From assembly GCA_013289695.1 (NCBI GenBank), contig JABCZK010000015.1, forward strand, positions 26,447 to 90,446: a stretch of DNA of 64,000 nt, in the 5' to 3' direction. Source of the stretch: Acidobacteriota bacterium (lineage in GTDB: Bacteria; Acidobacteriota; Terriglobia; Acidiferrales; UBA7541). A model generated the notes under the pieces. It saw nothing but the letters and a program-made list of their open reading frames with translations, did no database searches and was not told where the DNA came from. A program made the position numbers and the translations under genes. Below are positions 9,901 to 17,754 of the stretch, piece after piece; position 1 is the stretch's first letter, and every line of letters begins with the position of its first letter.

Positions 9901-10391
9901 CCTCGAACGGTCGCGTCACGCTCGCGGGCGGAGGTGGTGGGGGTGCCCCCATCATCTATCTGGTCGGCGCAAACAAAGGGTTGCTGTTGTTCACCGACGG
10001 ATCCACCCCGGGCCATGTCGAATCCGGCTTTCTCGAGCCGCAAACGGGTAGCCCCTTCTCCGGGTCATCCACGCACACTACTTATGCATTCGGGACCATC
10101 CAGCCCGATGAATTGAATGTAAATGACGAAGCGGGTGTTGCAATTTTCAATGGGGCGGGAAATATCACTGGAACTAACGATAAAAACCAATCAAATGGAA
10201 CCTTGATTGCCAATCAACCGATCACAGGCACGTACTCGATTGATTCAACTGGCCTGGGAGTGATACCTGCCAATTGCACCCTGGGGACAAACTGCGGGAA
10301 TTTCTTCTTCGTCATTTCACCGACGAAGATAGTGCTTTTGGGCGCGGATCAAACCAATACCGACCCGGAGCTCGAGGTCGCGGAACAATAA
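6903..10391 (+). CDS. Large lipoprotein with Big2/He_PIG Ig-like repeats
   Basis: 1162 residues. The ATG at 6903 gives a lipoprotein signal peptide ending in the lipobox LSSC, so this start is preferred to an upstream GTG-type extension. A bacterial Ig-like domain (about residues 25-110) is followed by four He_PIG-type repeats (about 130-480) sharing the pattern LPA(D/N)GLS...TGxxxGTPT...FT(L/V)TV(S/T)D, a second Big-like domain, another He_PIG unit and a Gly-rich C-terminal beta region of about 480 residues. Probably surface-anchored, with a role in adhesion or matrix. It has its own terminator at 10441. The fragment at 5601-5831 derives from its fourth repeat. Confidence 0.85.
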   Translation: MKNLSLVFAVAMVFVLSSCSSSTPQPSVTLSPSAAQAIDLGQQKVFTAAVANDSTSAGVSWACAGAACTALANVSTTSATFSATGTAGTATITATSIKLTTAASSVTVTVSALPTISTTQAQVTAAPATAGVAYSLALAAAGGAGTLTWSAVGLPANGLSINSTTGAITGTPTAKGTVSFTVTVTDSSTAGAKPASTLLIITVNNPAPPTITTTQTQVTAAPGTAASVYGFTFHASGTGALTWSATGLPADGLSLAAGTGIVSGTPTSKATVSFTLTVSDSFGQSSAATAFVLTVNNPTAPAITSTQVQVTAAPGTVGSVYSFAFHATGTGTLTWSAVGLPADGLSLAASTGIVSGTPTTKQSVAFTLTVSDTFGQASAATAFSITVNNPAAPVISTTPAQVPSATVNVAYSFAFHGSGFAPLSWSTSPALSDGLSINTSTGAVTGTPTTATTLNFSVSLTDGLGQVTTVNGFSIVVSMESIAFTPSAPSTVTAGGTLSVNATVSNDAGAGGVNWSVTCSSAPCGSFTASHTASGTATTYDAPPQPPTGGTVTITATAADAPSPIVSAVVTVNAQPLNFTTSSLPNGTINTAYSATITASGGVPPYTFSLDAASSALPTPLTFNAGSPSATITGTPTATSTTNNIVVDVKDSEIVPMTAQMTFSLTINAVSAACGSGSESLLNGQYAIAMRGFDGSGPAGIGATFDADGAGHLAKLVGIEDINTNAGIGPQLNLSITSASSSYSVGSDHRGCLTLATSAGTQKFRFSLGAISAGVASNGQIIEFDTTGSNTSGVLRKQNTLDFSTAQISGNFAFGVSGAEIGGGKFAAVGMLSLNGGGGFNASPTSVVDFNDNGNVDNNGLVYPASPVSLSQGAYTISSASGRGTLSFLPGGGGGSTVHAIVYVVSSAELLILSSDIQSTDNLFVGSALQQTVASFSGTSLNAASVLYTSGLGNNGGTAVSRVSAGILTPSGGANFSFSGQQNSGGAISAQSATGTYSVASNGRVTLAGGGGGGAPIIYLVGANKGLLLFTDGSTPGHVESGFLEPQTGSPFSGSSTHTTYAFGTIQPDELNVNDEAGVAIFNGAGNITGTNDKNQSNGTLIANQPITGTYSIDSTGLGVIPANCTLGTNCGNFFFVISPTKIVLLGADQTNTDPELEVAEQ

Positions 10392-10440
10392 CGATCCGAT
10401 TCACCTTAACTAGACTCAGCAGATTCATAGAGTGAACGAA

Positions 10441-10467
10441 GGCCGGCGCCAGAAGCGCCGGCCTTTT
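10441..10467 (+). terminator. Rho-independent terminator
   Basis: Stem ggccggcgc / gcgccggcc with loop cagaa, followed by TTTTG. It lies 50 bases after the stop of the Ig-repeat lipoprotein gene. Confidence 0.85.
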
Positions 10468-10604
10468 GTCATTGTGCTGGTGCGATGTGGATGCGATTGA
10501 CTGACGGCGACAGGCGGTGATCCCTCCGCGGTAGTCGCCGTAGAGCCTGATGGGCGTGAAACCTTCGGCGGCGGTCTGCAACAGGTCCAACAGACCCGGC
10601 GAAC

Positions 10605-11111
10605 TTACAGCTCCTCTTGCTCGCGCCGCGGGTAGCCGGATTCCCGCGGCTCCGTGACTGCCTTCGACAAGTAAATTATTTGGCCTACGTGATGGTAGGC
10701 GTGGGCGGCCATGCGCAGGAATACGGTGAAGCGGTCGTGGGCTTGTGGTTCTAGCGCGGCGGAGTAGGGGGCGGCGAAATCTGCGGCGGATTGCTCGCGG
10801 ATGGTGGCGGCGACCATGTCGATCGTGCGGTCGAAATCGGCGAGGACTTGCTCCTTGGGTAGCTTGCTCGGTTCGTTGAATTCGCGGTCGCGGTCGCGCA
10901 CGTAGCCGGTGCCGGCAATTTGCGCGCCGATGTAGTAATTCAGATTGCCGGTGAGATGCAGGAGCAGGTGGCCGATGCTGTTGCCGTAGGGGTAGGGCTT
11001 GCGCCAAAGCTGGTCGATGGAGAGCGGCGCGACCCATTGGTGCAGGCGTCCGCGAACTTCTTCGTAGTATCCGGCGAGAGAGGAAGCAACGAGTGCGCTG
11101 AGGTCTGGCAT
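10605..11111 (-). CDS. DinB family protein
   Basis: 168 residues forming an expected four-helix bundle. The conserved DinB-superfamily histidines appear in GHLLLHL (near residue 50) and AHAYHHVGQI (near residue 140), which would bind a metal ion. Members include thiol-dependent metalloenzymes such as BSH and mycothiol transferases, but many are uncharacterised. The gene stands alone. Starts at ATG; no strong ribosome binding site is visible. Confidence 0.85.
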   Translation of the reverse strand: MPDLSALVASSLAGYYEEVRGRLHQWVAPLSIDQLWRKPYPYGNSIGHLLLHLTGNLNYYIGAQIAGTGYVRDRDREFNEPSKLPKEQVLADFDRTIDMVAATIREQSAADFAAPYSAALEPQAHDRFTVFLRMAAHAYHHVGQIIYLSKAVTEPRESGYPRREQEEL

Positions 11112-11537
11112 TGGAGTCTCGTCTTTCTGGCGCCTCGCTCATGTGCGCCGGCCGCTGGCGGCGTTAGTCGAGACGCGTCGCTTAGCCATTCGCGGAGTTT
11201 TGTATTCGTGTCCGAGCGTGGCCCTCGGTGCTGCACGACGCCGGATGATACCACTGCCGCGCTGCGATTGACTGGTCATTCCCCTGGGTGGCAGGAACTG
11301 CGGCAGCCCGTTGAGCCAAATCTGTATTCGGCGCCGCTCTTGCGACGAATTTCCTGGCGCATTTTCCCGCGTCCTGCTCCGAATCCACGCACATCGTGCA
11401 TACTAATTTTCGCAGCTTTTTGCGCGTGTACGAAAACTCGTACGCGGTCGTGTGGTTCATAATGTTTTTTGCGTGGCGCGCCGATAAATGAATGCGTGTG
11501 GCTTACGGATTACAAATTGCGGCGTCCTTACTGAATT
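11112..11537. other. Divergent intergenic region
   Basis: 426 bases between the DinB-like gene and the TPR/aspartyl protease gene. Short open frames occur on both strands, but none has a good ribosome binding site or recognisable product. It presumably holds the two promoters. Confidence 0.4.
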
Positions 11538-12848
11538 ATGCGAGTCCGCCGACGCATCGTGTTTATCGGGCTGCTTTTCTTTGCGGGCACTTCACTTCTT
11601 GCCGCTGCCGCGCTCGACCGCGCCGATGCGTTGTTCGCAAATGGTTATTTCCCGGAAGCGGAAGCCGCGTACCTGGAGGAGCTGCACAAGAATCCCGGCG
11701 ACCTGAAAGTCAGCACGCTGCTCGGTATGATTGATCTGTTCTCGAATCGCCTGGACGAGTCGGAAAAATATCTGCGGCGCGCGGCGCAGACGGGGCCATT
11801 CGAAGAGGCAGCGAAAAATCTGCTGGGCGAGATTTATTACCGGCGCGACCAATTTCCGGAGGCTGCGCGATGGTTTCGCGCCGCGGGCAGCGCTGAGCGT
11901 GCTGAGCCGCTGGAACTTTTCGGCACCGCGGCGCCGTACGCGATTAGTGGGCCGCCGGACGAAACGCGGCTGCCGTTCGTCGTCACCGATCCGCTTCCGC
12001 TTGTGCGCGTACGTGTGAACGGTGGCGAGGCGGCGGAGTTCCTGATTGATACGGGCGGCGCCGAAGTGCAACTCGACGCTGATTTCGCGAAACGAATGAA
12101 TCTCAGTGCGGCTAGCGGAATTTCGACGATGCTTCTCGACGGGAGCCAGACAGAGATGCGCCACGGGCGCGTCGCTTCGCTGCAGTTGGGCGATTTCAAC
12201 GTGCAAAACGTGCCGGTGGGGATTCGGCCGCTGCCCGTTCTTGCGGGACGCAAGCTGGATGGCGTGCTGGGAACTGTGCTGCTGTATCACTTTCTCGCTA
12301 CGCTCGACTATCCGAACGGTGAGTTGATCCTGCGGCGCAGGTCGGCGGAGGTTTTGCGCGCTTTTAAAACAAGCGCGCTGGCGGAAAAACAAATCGCGAT
12401 GCCTTTTTGGCTGGCGAGCGATCACCTGATCGTGGCGCGAGGGCGTGTGAATCAGGCGCCACCCGCGCTGCTGTTCGTGGCCACAGGCTTTACGTCCGGA
12501 TTCGCTTGTCCGGAGTCTATGATCGAGCAGGCTTCGCTCTCGTTTGATCGGCAAGGCTCGATTCTGCCGGCGACGGCGCGGCGCACCAACCTTGCGCCAT
12601 TTGTTGTGAGCGACTTGTACCTGGGCGACGCGCGGCAGCAGAACCTTGCAGGGGTCGCCGGCGCGTTTCCGGCGGGGCTGGAACACGAGTACGGCTTCCG
12701 GATCGGCGGGTTGATCGCGCATCATTTTTTCCGGCCGTATGTAGTGACGTTTGATTTCACCGGGATGCGTTTGTACCTTAGCGGTCCGGCGCCGAAGCCG
12801 CTCAACAAGACTCCGATAGATGTGCAGACGGCGTTGCTACCGCGGTGA
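11538..12848 (+). CDS. TPR plus retropepsin-like aspartyl protease protein
   Basis: 436 residues with a signal peptide (IVFIGLLFFAGTSLLAAAA). Residues about 27-125 form TPR-like helices (DALFANGYFPEAEAAYLEEL and the next two units). The rest is a retropepsin-type aspartyl protease region with the catalytic motif FLIDTGG near residue 170 and a downstream GVLGTVLLYHFLATLDY segment typical of the bacterial family. A second, weaker repeat of the fold (FVATGFTSGFACP) lacks the DTG motif. Such periplasmic proteins are common in acidobacteria. Substrate unknown. Confidence 0.82.
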   Translation: MRVRRRIVFIGLLFFAGTSLLAAAALDRADALFANGYFPEAEAAYLEELHKNPGDLKVSTLLGMIDLFSNRLDESEKYLRRAAQTGPFEEAAKNLLGEIYYRRDQFPEAARWFRAAGSAERAEPLELFGTAAPYAISGPPDETRLPFVVTDPLPLVRVRVNGGEAAEFLIDTGGAEVQLDADFAKRMNLSAASGISTMLLDGSQTEMRHGRVASLQLGDFNVQNVPVGIRPLPVLAGRKLDGVLGTVLLYHFLATLDYPNGELILRRRSAEVLRAFKTSALAEKQIAMPFWLASDHLIVARGRVNQAPPALLFVATGFTSGFACPESMIEQASLSFDRQGSILPATARRTNLAPFVVSDLYLGDARQQNLAGVAGAFPAGLEHEYGFRIGGLIAHHFFRPYVVTFDFTGMRLYLSGPAPKPLNKTPIDVQTALLPR

Positions 12849-13358
12849 TGGATATGGCGCTCCTCAACTTTTGACATTTGACCTCGTACTCTCGCCGCAG
12901 CTCGGCCCGCATTCGAAAAGCAAATAAGGCTGAATAATTCAACGCGCGTTGAACCGTTCAGCACTAGGGAGGCCGCCGATTCCCGCTGCGGTTTGCGGGT
13001 CCGCCGCCTAAGTCCCGTGGCACCTGGGAATCGCCGTCTTCGCCTGAATGAAACGTTCGGTCGCCGAATTGCACTACTGCGTTGTATAGCGCGGAAGCCA
13101 GGGAGGCCGGCGACGAGGAGTACCCGACCCTGGGCTCGTAAGTCACTAAAAAATAAGGCAGTTTCGCCAGTCAACCCCCTGGTCATATATCGACCTTTTC
13201 CGTACGGTCGTAAGTGGCGGAAGGCCGTTGGATGTAACGGGAAACAATTTGGTCCAGGCACCGCGGTGCCAGCCCTCTACGGGCCCTGATTTGCAAGCGT
13301 TGGATAGCTGGCTGGACGCTGATCGCAGTACGAACCACGAGGAGATTAATAAGCCCAG
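12849..13358. other. Intergenic region
   Basis: 510 bases. Several open frames exist on the minus strand but none has a convincing start or family match. A possible long-range pairing (gattccc 12978-12984 with gggaatc 13026-13032) encloses a GC-rich stretch. I could not assign it to any known RNA class. Confidence 0.35.
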
Positions 13359-13535
13359 ATGAATCAGCCGAACGCAATGCCGCAAGATTCGTTTGAAAAA
13401 GCCCGCAGCGCATTTTTTGGGAAGGCAAACGCAACGTCGAACCAGAATGCACCTGCAGCCGGCGCGATGACGCTGCGCAACGAAGGCGCTCAAGAGCCCG
13501 CAGCACAGCTGCCTGGCGCCTCGGCTTCCAGCTAG
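13359..13535 (+). CDS. Small hypothetical protein, 58 residues
   Basis: ATG at 13359, 15 bases after GGAG (13340-13343). The product begins MNQPNAMPQDSFEKARSAFF, followed by GKANATSNQNAPAAGAM, and is polar with an Ala/Pro/Gln-rich second half. It has no cysteine, no membrane segment and no signal peptide. No family is recognised. The clean codon usage and ribosome binding site make it a plausible real small gene. Confidence 0.5.
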   Translation: MNQPNAMPQDSFEKARSAFFGKANATSNQNAPAAGAMTLRNEGAQEPAAQLPGASASS

Positions 13536-13768
13536 CCCCCAACGCTTCTTTCGATCGCCTCGGTGATAGCTTCGAGGCTCGAAATTCCACTACTCCTACC
13601 CATCGCACGGACTCACGTCGCGAAGGGTGGGTTCCCGCGACATCCCGAGACACATCGTTAACATCCCACGTTGCGGCTTGGCGCTTGCGCCTCGCAGCGC
13701 TGTTTCTTGCAAAATGGTGTCGATTAAAAATTGGTGCGCTCTTTGTTTTCATTGGGTTGCGGCGTTTT

Positions 13769-14710
13769 CTAATCGCCGCGACCGTCGATTATTGTTTGCG
13801 TGTCTATGCTGATGGTGTCCGTAAGCCTACTGATTGCAGTGGGATGCTGTCGGTTTGGAGATTCTGGTTCGCGCACTGGCGCTTGGAGTTCGGGGGCGGG
13901 CGCCGCTGGATTGACGCTCGGGGAAAAAATGACGTGCTTGGGTGGCTCGACCCAAACGCCTTTGCCGTTCAGGCGGGCGCAGATTTGGATGGCGCGGAGG
14001 ATGGTGTCGGGGCTGGGTTCGACCTGGTCGGCGTATTCGATTAGTAGCTCGGCGGCAAAGCGCAGGTTTTCGCAGCGGCGTTGGTAGAGGCCGGCGGCGC
14101 GGGCGTGGGTGTAGATAGTGCGGAAATTCGGGAGATCGTAATCGATCTGGATCAGCTGGGCATTGCGCCAGGAAACGAAATCCTCTTCGAGGTCGGCGCG
14201 TTTGGGATGATTGCGGATGGCGCACTTGCGAGAGTGATGCTCGAGGGTGACGGGATCAGAAGCACCGTCGCGGTGTAGGGAGACGGATTTGGTGATGCGC
14301 CGGTCGAATATTTCGGAGACGTACTGGGCCGCATCACCGGCTGGGACGACTTCGGCGATTTGGACCCGGTTGGCGTGGGTCATGCGTTTGCGGCTCGGGT
14401 CGCGCGCGGTTTTCTGTGGCGGCCTGGATCGGGCGCGCTTCCCCGCTGCTTTGCGCACCGGGACAATGATCTGGGTGGTGTGGAGCTTCGGCGGCTCGGC
14501 TATTAGATCGGCGGGCTGATTGGCGGTGACGGGCTGTCGGTGCGGTGCGGCTGGCGCTGGAGCTGAGCGATTTTCGGATACGTCCGGCTGGTGTTGGAGA
14601 GCTAGTTGCGCGGCTTGGATCAATTCGACGAGGGTGAGGACTTCACAGAGAGGATTTTGCAGGGCGGTTAGCGCGAAACGCGGGCCGCGAAACTTTCGAA
14701 AATGTTTCAT
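13769..14710 (-). CDS. Hypothetical protein, 313 residues
   Basis: The ATG at 14710 follows GGAG with a 9-base spacer. The first half (about residues 1-140) is a basic, Pro/Ala/Arg-rich low-complexity stretch. The second half contains the better-ordered segment LIQIDYDLPNFRTIYTHARA, then AGLYQRRCENLRFAAELL. No signal peptide or membrane helix is seen and no family is recognised. It may be a DNA- or RNA-associated protein given the basic N-terminal half, but that is speculation. Confidence 0.6.
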   Translation of the reverse strand: MKHFRKFRGPRFALTALQNPLCEVLTLVELIQAAQLALQHQPDVSENRSAPAPAAPHRQPVTANQPADLIAEPPKLHTTQIIVPVRKAAGKRARSRPPQKTARDPSRKRMTHANRVQIAEVVPAGDAAQYVSEIFDRRITKSVSLHRDGASDPVTLEHHSRKCAIRNHPKRADLEEDFVSWRNAQLIQIDYDLPNFRTIYTHARAAGLYQRRCENLRFAAELLIEYADQVEPSPDTILRAIQICARLNGKGVWVEPPKHVIFSPSVNPAAPAPELQAPVREPESPNRQHPTAISRLTDTISIDTQTIIDGRGD

Positions 14711-15053
14711 GTTTTTGTTCTCCCGGTCCACGGTAGCCGGAGGAGCGAGAAAGAACAGCTGTACGAACGAACAGACGCGGTACAGAAACGGGACAGTGCT
14801 AATACTTAGTGGTTGAAATTAATTTTTGCGGATGTAATTTTGGAGATTGAGGTTCGAGTGGGTGCTGCGGAGTTTTTGTGATGCACGAAAAAACTTGTGC
14901 GGAGTTCGGGCGCTGCGGAGCGAGCTACAAATAGGGAAAGTCTAAACCCTCACCCTTCGCGTGAACCAAAAGCGCGAAGGATGGAGCAGCCGTAAAAACT
15001 CGCGGAGATCGATTGGGTGGTTTGGACGGGTGGGCCACCCGCCGCGTCGCAGT
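14711..15053. other. Intergenic region with one hairpin
   Basis: 343 bases. A hairpin ccttcgcg / cgcgaagg lies at about 14951-14978, beginning with TCTAAACCC like the family-D palindromes but with a different stem. Nothing else is recognised. Confidence 0.45.
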
Positions 15054-15665
15054 CTATACGAGTCTCTTCCGACGCCAACCTACCAAACCCAGCACTCCGG
15101 AGCCGAGCAGCAACAGCGAGGAGGGTTCTGGCGCGGTGGCCGACGCGGTCGTCACAGTTCCCTCGAGATTCACTCCCTCTAAAAAGCTATCCGTGCCTGT
15201 GATGTCGATAGACAGGGTGTTCGTCCCGACAACGAAATCGCCGCTGGGAACTGTGAAGGATTGGAGCGAGCCCCAATTGCCACCGCCAAGCGTCGCAACT
15301 ACATTCCCGTTAAGGAGGAGTTCCCCACTGTCATCTAAGGTCCAACTTCCTGAAAGTGCCGCTGACGAAATATTGGCCGAGGTCAAAACGAACGTGGTGC
15401 TATAGTCACCAAGGCCGTTATCGCAGCAGTTAGTGGGGTTGTACGCAATCCAAGATGAGCTCGAACTATTGGCGACCCAGCCTCCGTACCAGTCGGCGTC
15501 TGTGGGCGTGACCACCGAAGCTGTCGCAGTCGCGCCCAAGTTGTAGCCGTTTTGTTCCACCACGGTATAAGTGGCTGTGCCCGTGGACAGGTTTTGACCG
15601 TCTCCCAGCGCCGGAATAGACATGAACAAGGTCGCGGCAGCGACCACAAGCAAGCGCTTCATCAT
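15054..15665 (-). CDS. PEP-CTERM sorting domain protein
   Basis: 203 residues. The start at 15665 follows AGGGG by 6 bases and gives a signal peptide (RLLVVAAATLFMSIPALG). The mature part is Ser/Thr/Gly-rich and beta-like. The C-terminus has the sorting signal PEPSSLLLLGSGVLGLVGW followed by RRKR, the PEP motif, membrane helix and basic tail recognised by exosortase. The protein is therefore processed and released at, or linked to, the cell surface. No exosortase gene is in the window. The 60 codons open upstream of 15665 lack a signal peptide and are not favoured. Confidence 0.88.
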   Translation of the reverse strand: MMKRLLVVAAATLFMSIPALGDGQNLSTGTATYTVVEQNGYNLGATATASVVTPTDADWYGGWVANSSSSSWIAYNPTNCCDNGLGDYSTTFVLTSANISSAALSGSWTLDDSGELLLNGNVVATLGGGNWGSLQSFTVPSGDFVVGTNTLSIDITGTDSFLEGVNLEGTVTTASATAPEPSSLLLLGSGVLGLVGWRRKRLV

Positions 15666-16174
15666 GTTTTTCCCCTTGTTTTCGTGTCGAACTGAATCAG
15701 TAACCCCAACGTTCTCGCAATCGCCGCTCCAATTTGTGACTGGACAACACTGAAGGAAGACCTTGCACTTACTTGCCCCGTAATGCCCTTTCGTGTCCTT
15801 TCTTGTCCTTGCCTTGTGCCAGCATAGCCATGGGGCACCTAGCACTTCAGGGGAGCGGTATCACGACCCAAAGACCTCCGACCTGAAAGTGCTTGCACAC
15901 TTCCGGCAGGGAAATTCCCAGATTTCGCACTTCCTAATCTAACGCTGGGCTCCTGTCCCGGCGCAGGTAAACTCCCTCAGCGACATGGCTATGTGCTTGT
16001 AAGTCACGTTACCGGAAATGTGAAGCAACACTTTATTTCTCCGATAACGGACTTGTCGGCCTGGGCTAAATAGCTTTGGCGCTTTGCGCGATTGCGGCCA
16101 GCGCCCGGATGGAAATGGTGTAGACTTGCGGCATTCGTCCCCCGAAGGAACTCCCATCTTAGGAGATTAAAAAT
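15666..16174. other. Divergent intergenic region
   Basis: 509 bases between the PEP-CTERM gene and the DsrE-like gene. Short open frames lack support. A good ribosome binding site (AGGAG, 16159-16163) at its right end belongs to the DsrE-like gene. Confidence 0.4.
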
Positions 16175-16618
16175 ATGGCGCGACGTACGTTCCTGACTCA
16201 GTTGGCTGGTTTGCCTTTTCTAGCGTTGGGTCTGAAGGTCGAGGAGTCAAAAAAGCCTCTTAAAATTATGATGAAAAGCGCGTGGGGGCCGGACGACCCA
16301 ACACGGGCAGCATTTCCGTTCGCGCACGGACTCGCGCTCGCAGAAGCGGGCCACGAGGTACAAATCTTCCTTCTCGCAGAGGCCACTTCTCTGATGCGAA
16401 AGTCCATGGTGAACGCGATTCTGCCGGTTGGCTGGCCGCCGTTGAGCGAGACACTCGACAAGGTTGTGGCAAGACACATTCCGATCTTTGCTTGAGGAGC
16501 CTGTTCCCGGGCCCGTGGGGTCACGGAAACAGACCTGAATCAATGGGGAGCAAAATTTGGTAATCCGGCGATCTTTGTCTCGCTGGTGGAATGGTCAGAC
16601 CGGATTATCGTAGAGTGA
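16175..16618 (+). CDS. DsrE-like Tat-exported protein with in-frame UGA: candidate selenoprotein
   Basis: The ATG at 16175 follows AGGAG. The first 106 codons encode a Tat-like signal (ARRTFLTQLAGLPFLALG) and a DsrE-like fold (KIMMKSAWGPDDPTRAAFPF, then HGLALAEAGHEVQIFLL). A TGA at 16493-16495 then interrupts the frame, but coding sense continues unbroken in the same frame for 40 codons (GACSRARGVTETDLNQWGAK ... SLVEWSDRIIVE) to a TGA at 16616-16618. The UGA replaces the first Cys expected in a CGAC redox motif, giving U107-G-A-C110. A stem-loop follows directly (16501-16532). Read through, the protein is 147 residues, the usual length for the family. Alternatives are a simple nonsense mutation or a base error. 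Confidence 0.7.
16501..16532 (+). promoter_or_regulatory. Possible bacterial SECIS element
   Basis: Starting 5 bases after the UGA, CUGUUCCCG (16501-16509) can pair with CGGAAACAG (16524-16532): eight pairs with one C-A mismatch. Inside, CCC (16512-16514) can pair with GGG (16518-16520), leaving a GUG apical loop at 16515-16517. The loop begins with G, 19 bases after the UGA. Both traits fit the general description of bacterial SECIS elements (a G in the first loop positions, about 16-37 bases from the UGA). Folding was done by hand. Confidence 0.5.
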
Positions 16619-17039
16619 AAAACAGGCAGTACGTCCAGGGCGGGTAAGATTTCGGCTGTCTCCGGCACACCGTCAACGTCTGATAAGGGTGATCTCAATG
16701 GGTCGACGCACCACGAGGCTAGAGCCCGCCCGGCATTGAGAACAAAAGCCAAAATCGCTCGCTGAGGTCAGACCAGCAGGAAAGCTGCCCTGGCTAGGTT
16801 TTGGCCGAGTGCAGCCAAACAGATGGTTCTCCCGCGGAAGCATTGCCGAATCAATCCACTGGCTGGTGTTGCGCTGACCGGTTGGGCTGGCAGCGTTAAT
16901 CAATCAGGAGTTATCCTCCCGTACGTGAGGGTCCCGCTCAAAAAAAGGGCTGACGAGTACATCTCTAAGTAAAACTTCGCTTTCCCGGTCACGGCGATTA
17001 CCGGGGCTTGCGACGCTTCAAAGGCTCATGGCGAAGTGT
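16619..17039. other. Intergenic region
   Basis: 421 bases with no convincing gene, repeat or terminator. Confidence 0.4.
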
Positions 17040-17183
17040 TCATCGCGTTAAGTACGCGACTGGGATTGCGGTCCCGATGACAATGGCGCACAGCACGATT
17101 CGCGGCCAGCGCGGGATGTATTCCCAGCCGCGGCCGCAGTTGCCGTTTGCGCGGGGTTCGGGGGCGACGATTTCGTGGGTCAT
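17040..17183 (-). CDS. Small single-pass membrane protein, 47 residues
   Basis: ATG at 17183 preceded by GAGAGG with a 7-base spacer. A polar N-terminus (MTHEIVAPEPRANGNCGRG) is followed by one hydrophobic helix (IVLCAIVIGTAIPVAYL) ending in TR. No family is recognised. The good ribosome binding site and clean topology support it as a real small membrane protein. Confidence 0.5.
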   Translation of the reverse strand: MTHEIVAPEPRANGNCGRGWEYIPRWPRIVLCAIVIGTAIPVAYLTR

Positions 17184-17303
17184 GTGGTCCTCTCGGCGGG
17201 TAAAATCCGCGCGCAACCAAATGGCCGTACGGCTCGACATTTACATTGAGTACTTGTTCAGACTATTGGTCCGTGCGATACGGCTGGTGCGCTGTTATAG
17301 AAG

Positions 17304-17486
17304 TTATCGCGCCGGCGGTTCAGCCTCTGGCTTTCTGGCGGCCTGCTTGAAGCCTGTGACTTCGAAGTCTCGCAGCAGATCGGAACGTACGCCAATTTCC
17401 CAGCTTGCTTTCACAGCGGAAGACGCGGAGTCTGTCTCGGCTGGCTTCTCTATTTGCTTTTCAAGTAATTGTTTTCTGTCTGGCAT
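17304..17486 (-). CDS. Small hypothetical soluble protein, 60 residues
   Basis: The ATG at 17486 follows AAAAGGAG with a 7-base spacer, a strong ribosome binding site, so this start is preferred to upstream in-frame options. The product begins MPDRKQLLEKQIEKPAETDS and contains SWEIGVRSDLLRDFEVTGFK. It is charged with no membrane helix. No family recognised. Confidence 0.6.
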   Translation of the reverse strand: MPDRKQLLEKQIEKPAETDSASSAVKASWEIGVRSDLLRDFEVTGFKQAARKPEAEPPAR

Positions 17487-17589
17487 TGCCGTGCTCCTTT
17501 TCGAAAACATCCCGCGAGTCCCTGCGGCTTGTGCGTCAATGATAAGGCCAAACTGCAGGTGGATCACGCACTGAATCTGACTGGGGGGC

Positions 17590-17690
17590 GGCCGACCCTT
17601 CCACACCTCCGAGACGTAGCAGCTGGGTTTTCAGGGCGGTGCTCTGTCGTTTGACTGCGGCGGGCGTGCTGTAGCGCGATTCACAAGCAG
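17590..17690 (+). repeat. Degenerate dispersed repeat, copy 1
   Basis: Shares GGCCGACCCTTCCAC, then CGAGACGTAG, with 18924-19080, and ends with a half copy of the family-C palindrome (TAGCGCGATTCACA). It lies in the 268-base gap between two minus-strand genes. Confidence 0.6.
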
Positions 17691-17754
17691 CGACGCTACC
17701 AGCGAGACCAAAATCGCGCGGCGAGTTGAGGTGGTCCAGCTGCCAACAGCGTTG

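Noticed and set aside
10312..11142. A 276-codon open frame overlapping the DinB-like gene
   Set aside because: Arg/Pro-rich shadow frame; the DinB frame has conserved histidine motifs.
12967..13040. Possible structured RNA with long-range pairing gattccc/gggaatc
   Set aside because: Only one 7-bp pairing, no match to a known riboswitch core, and no conservation data.
12722..13752. Overlapping minus-strand open frames of 115-189 codons
   Set aside because: No ribosome binding sites, atypical composition and conflict with the plus-strand small gene; no family recognised.
15666..15845. N-terminal extension of the PEP-CTERM protein
   Set aside because: The shorter start has a strong ribosome binding site and a proper signal peptide; the extension would mask it.
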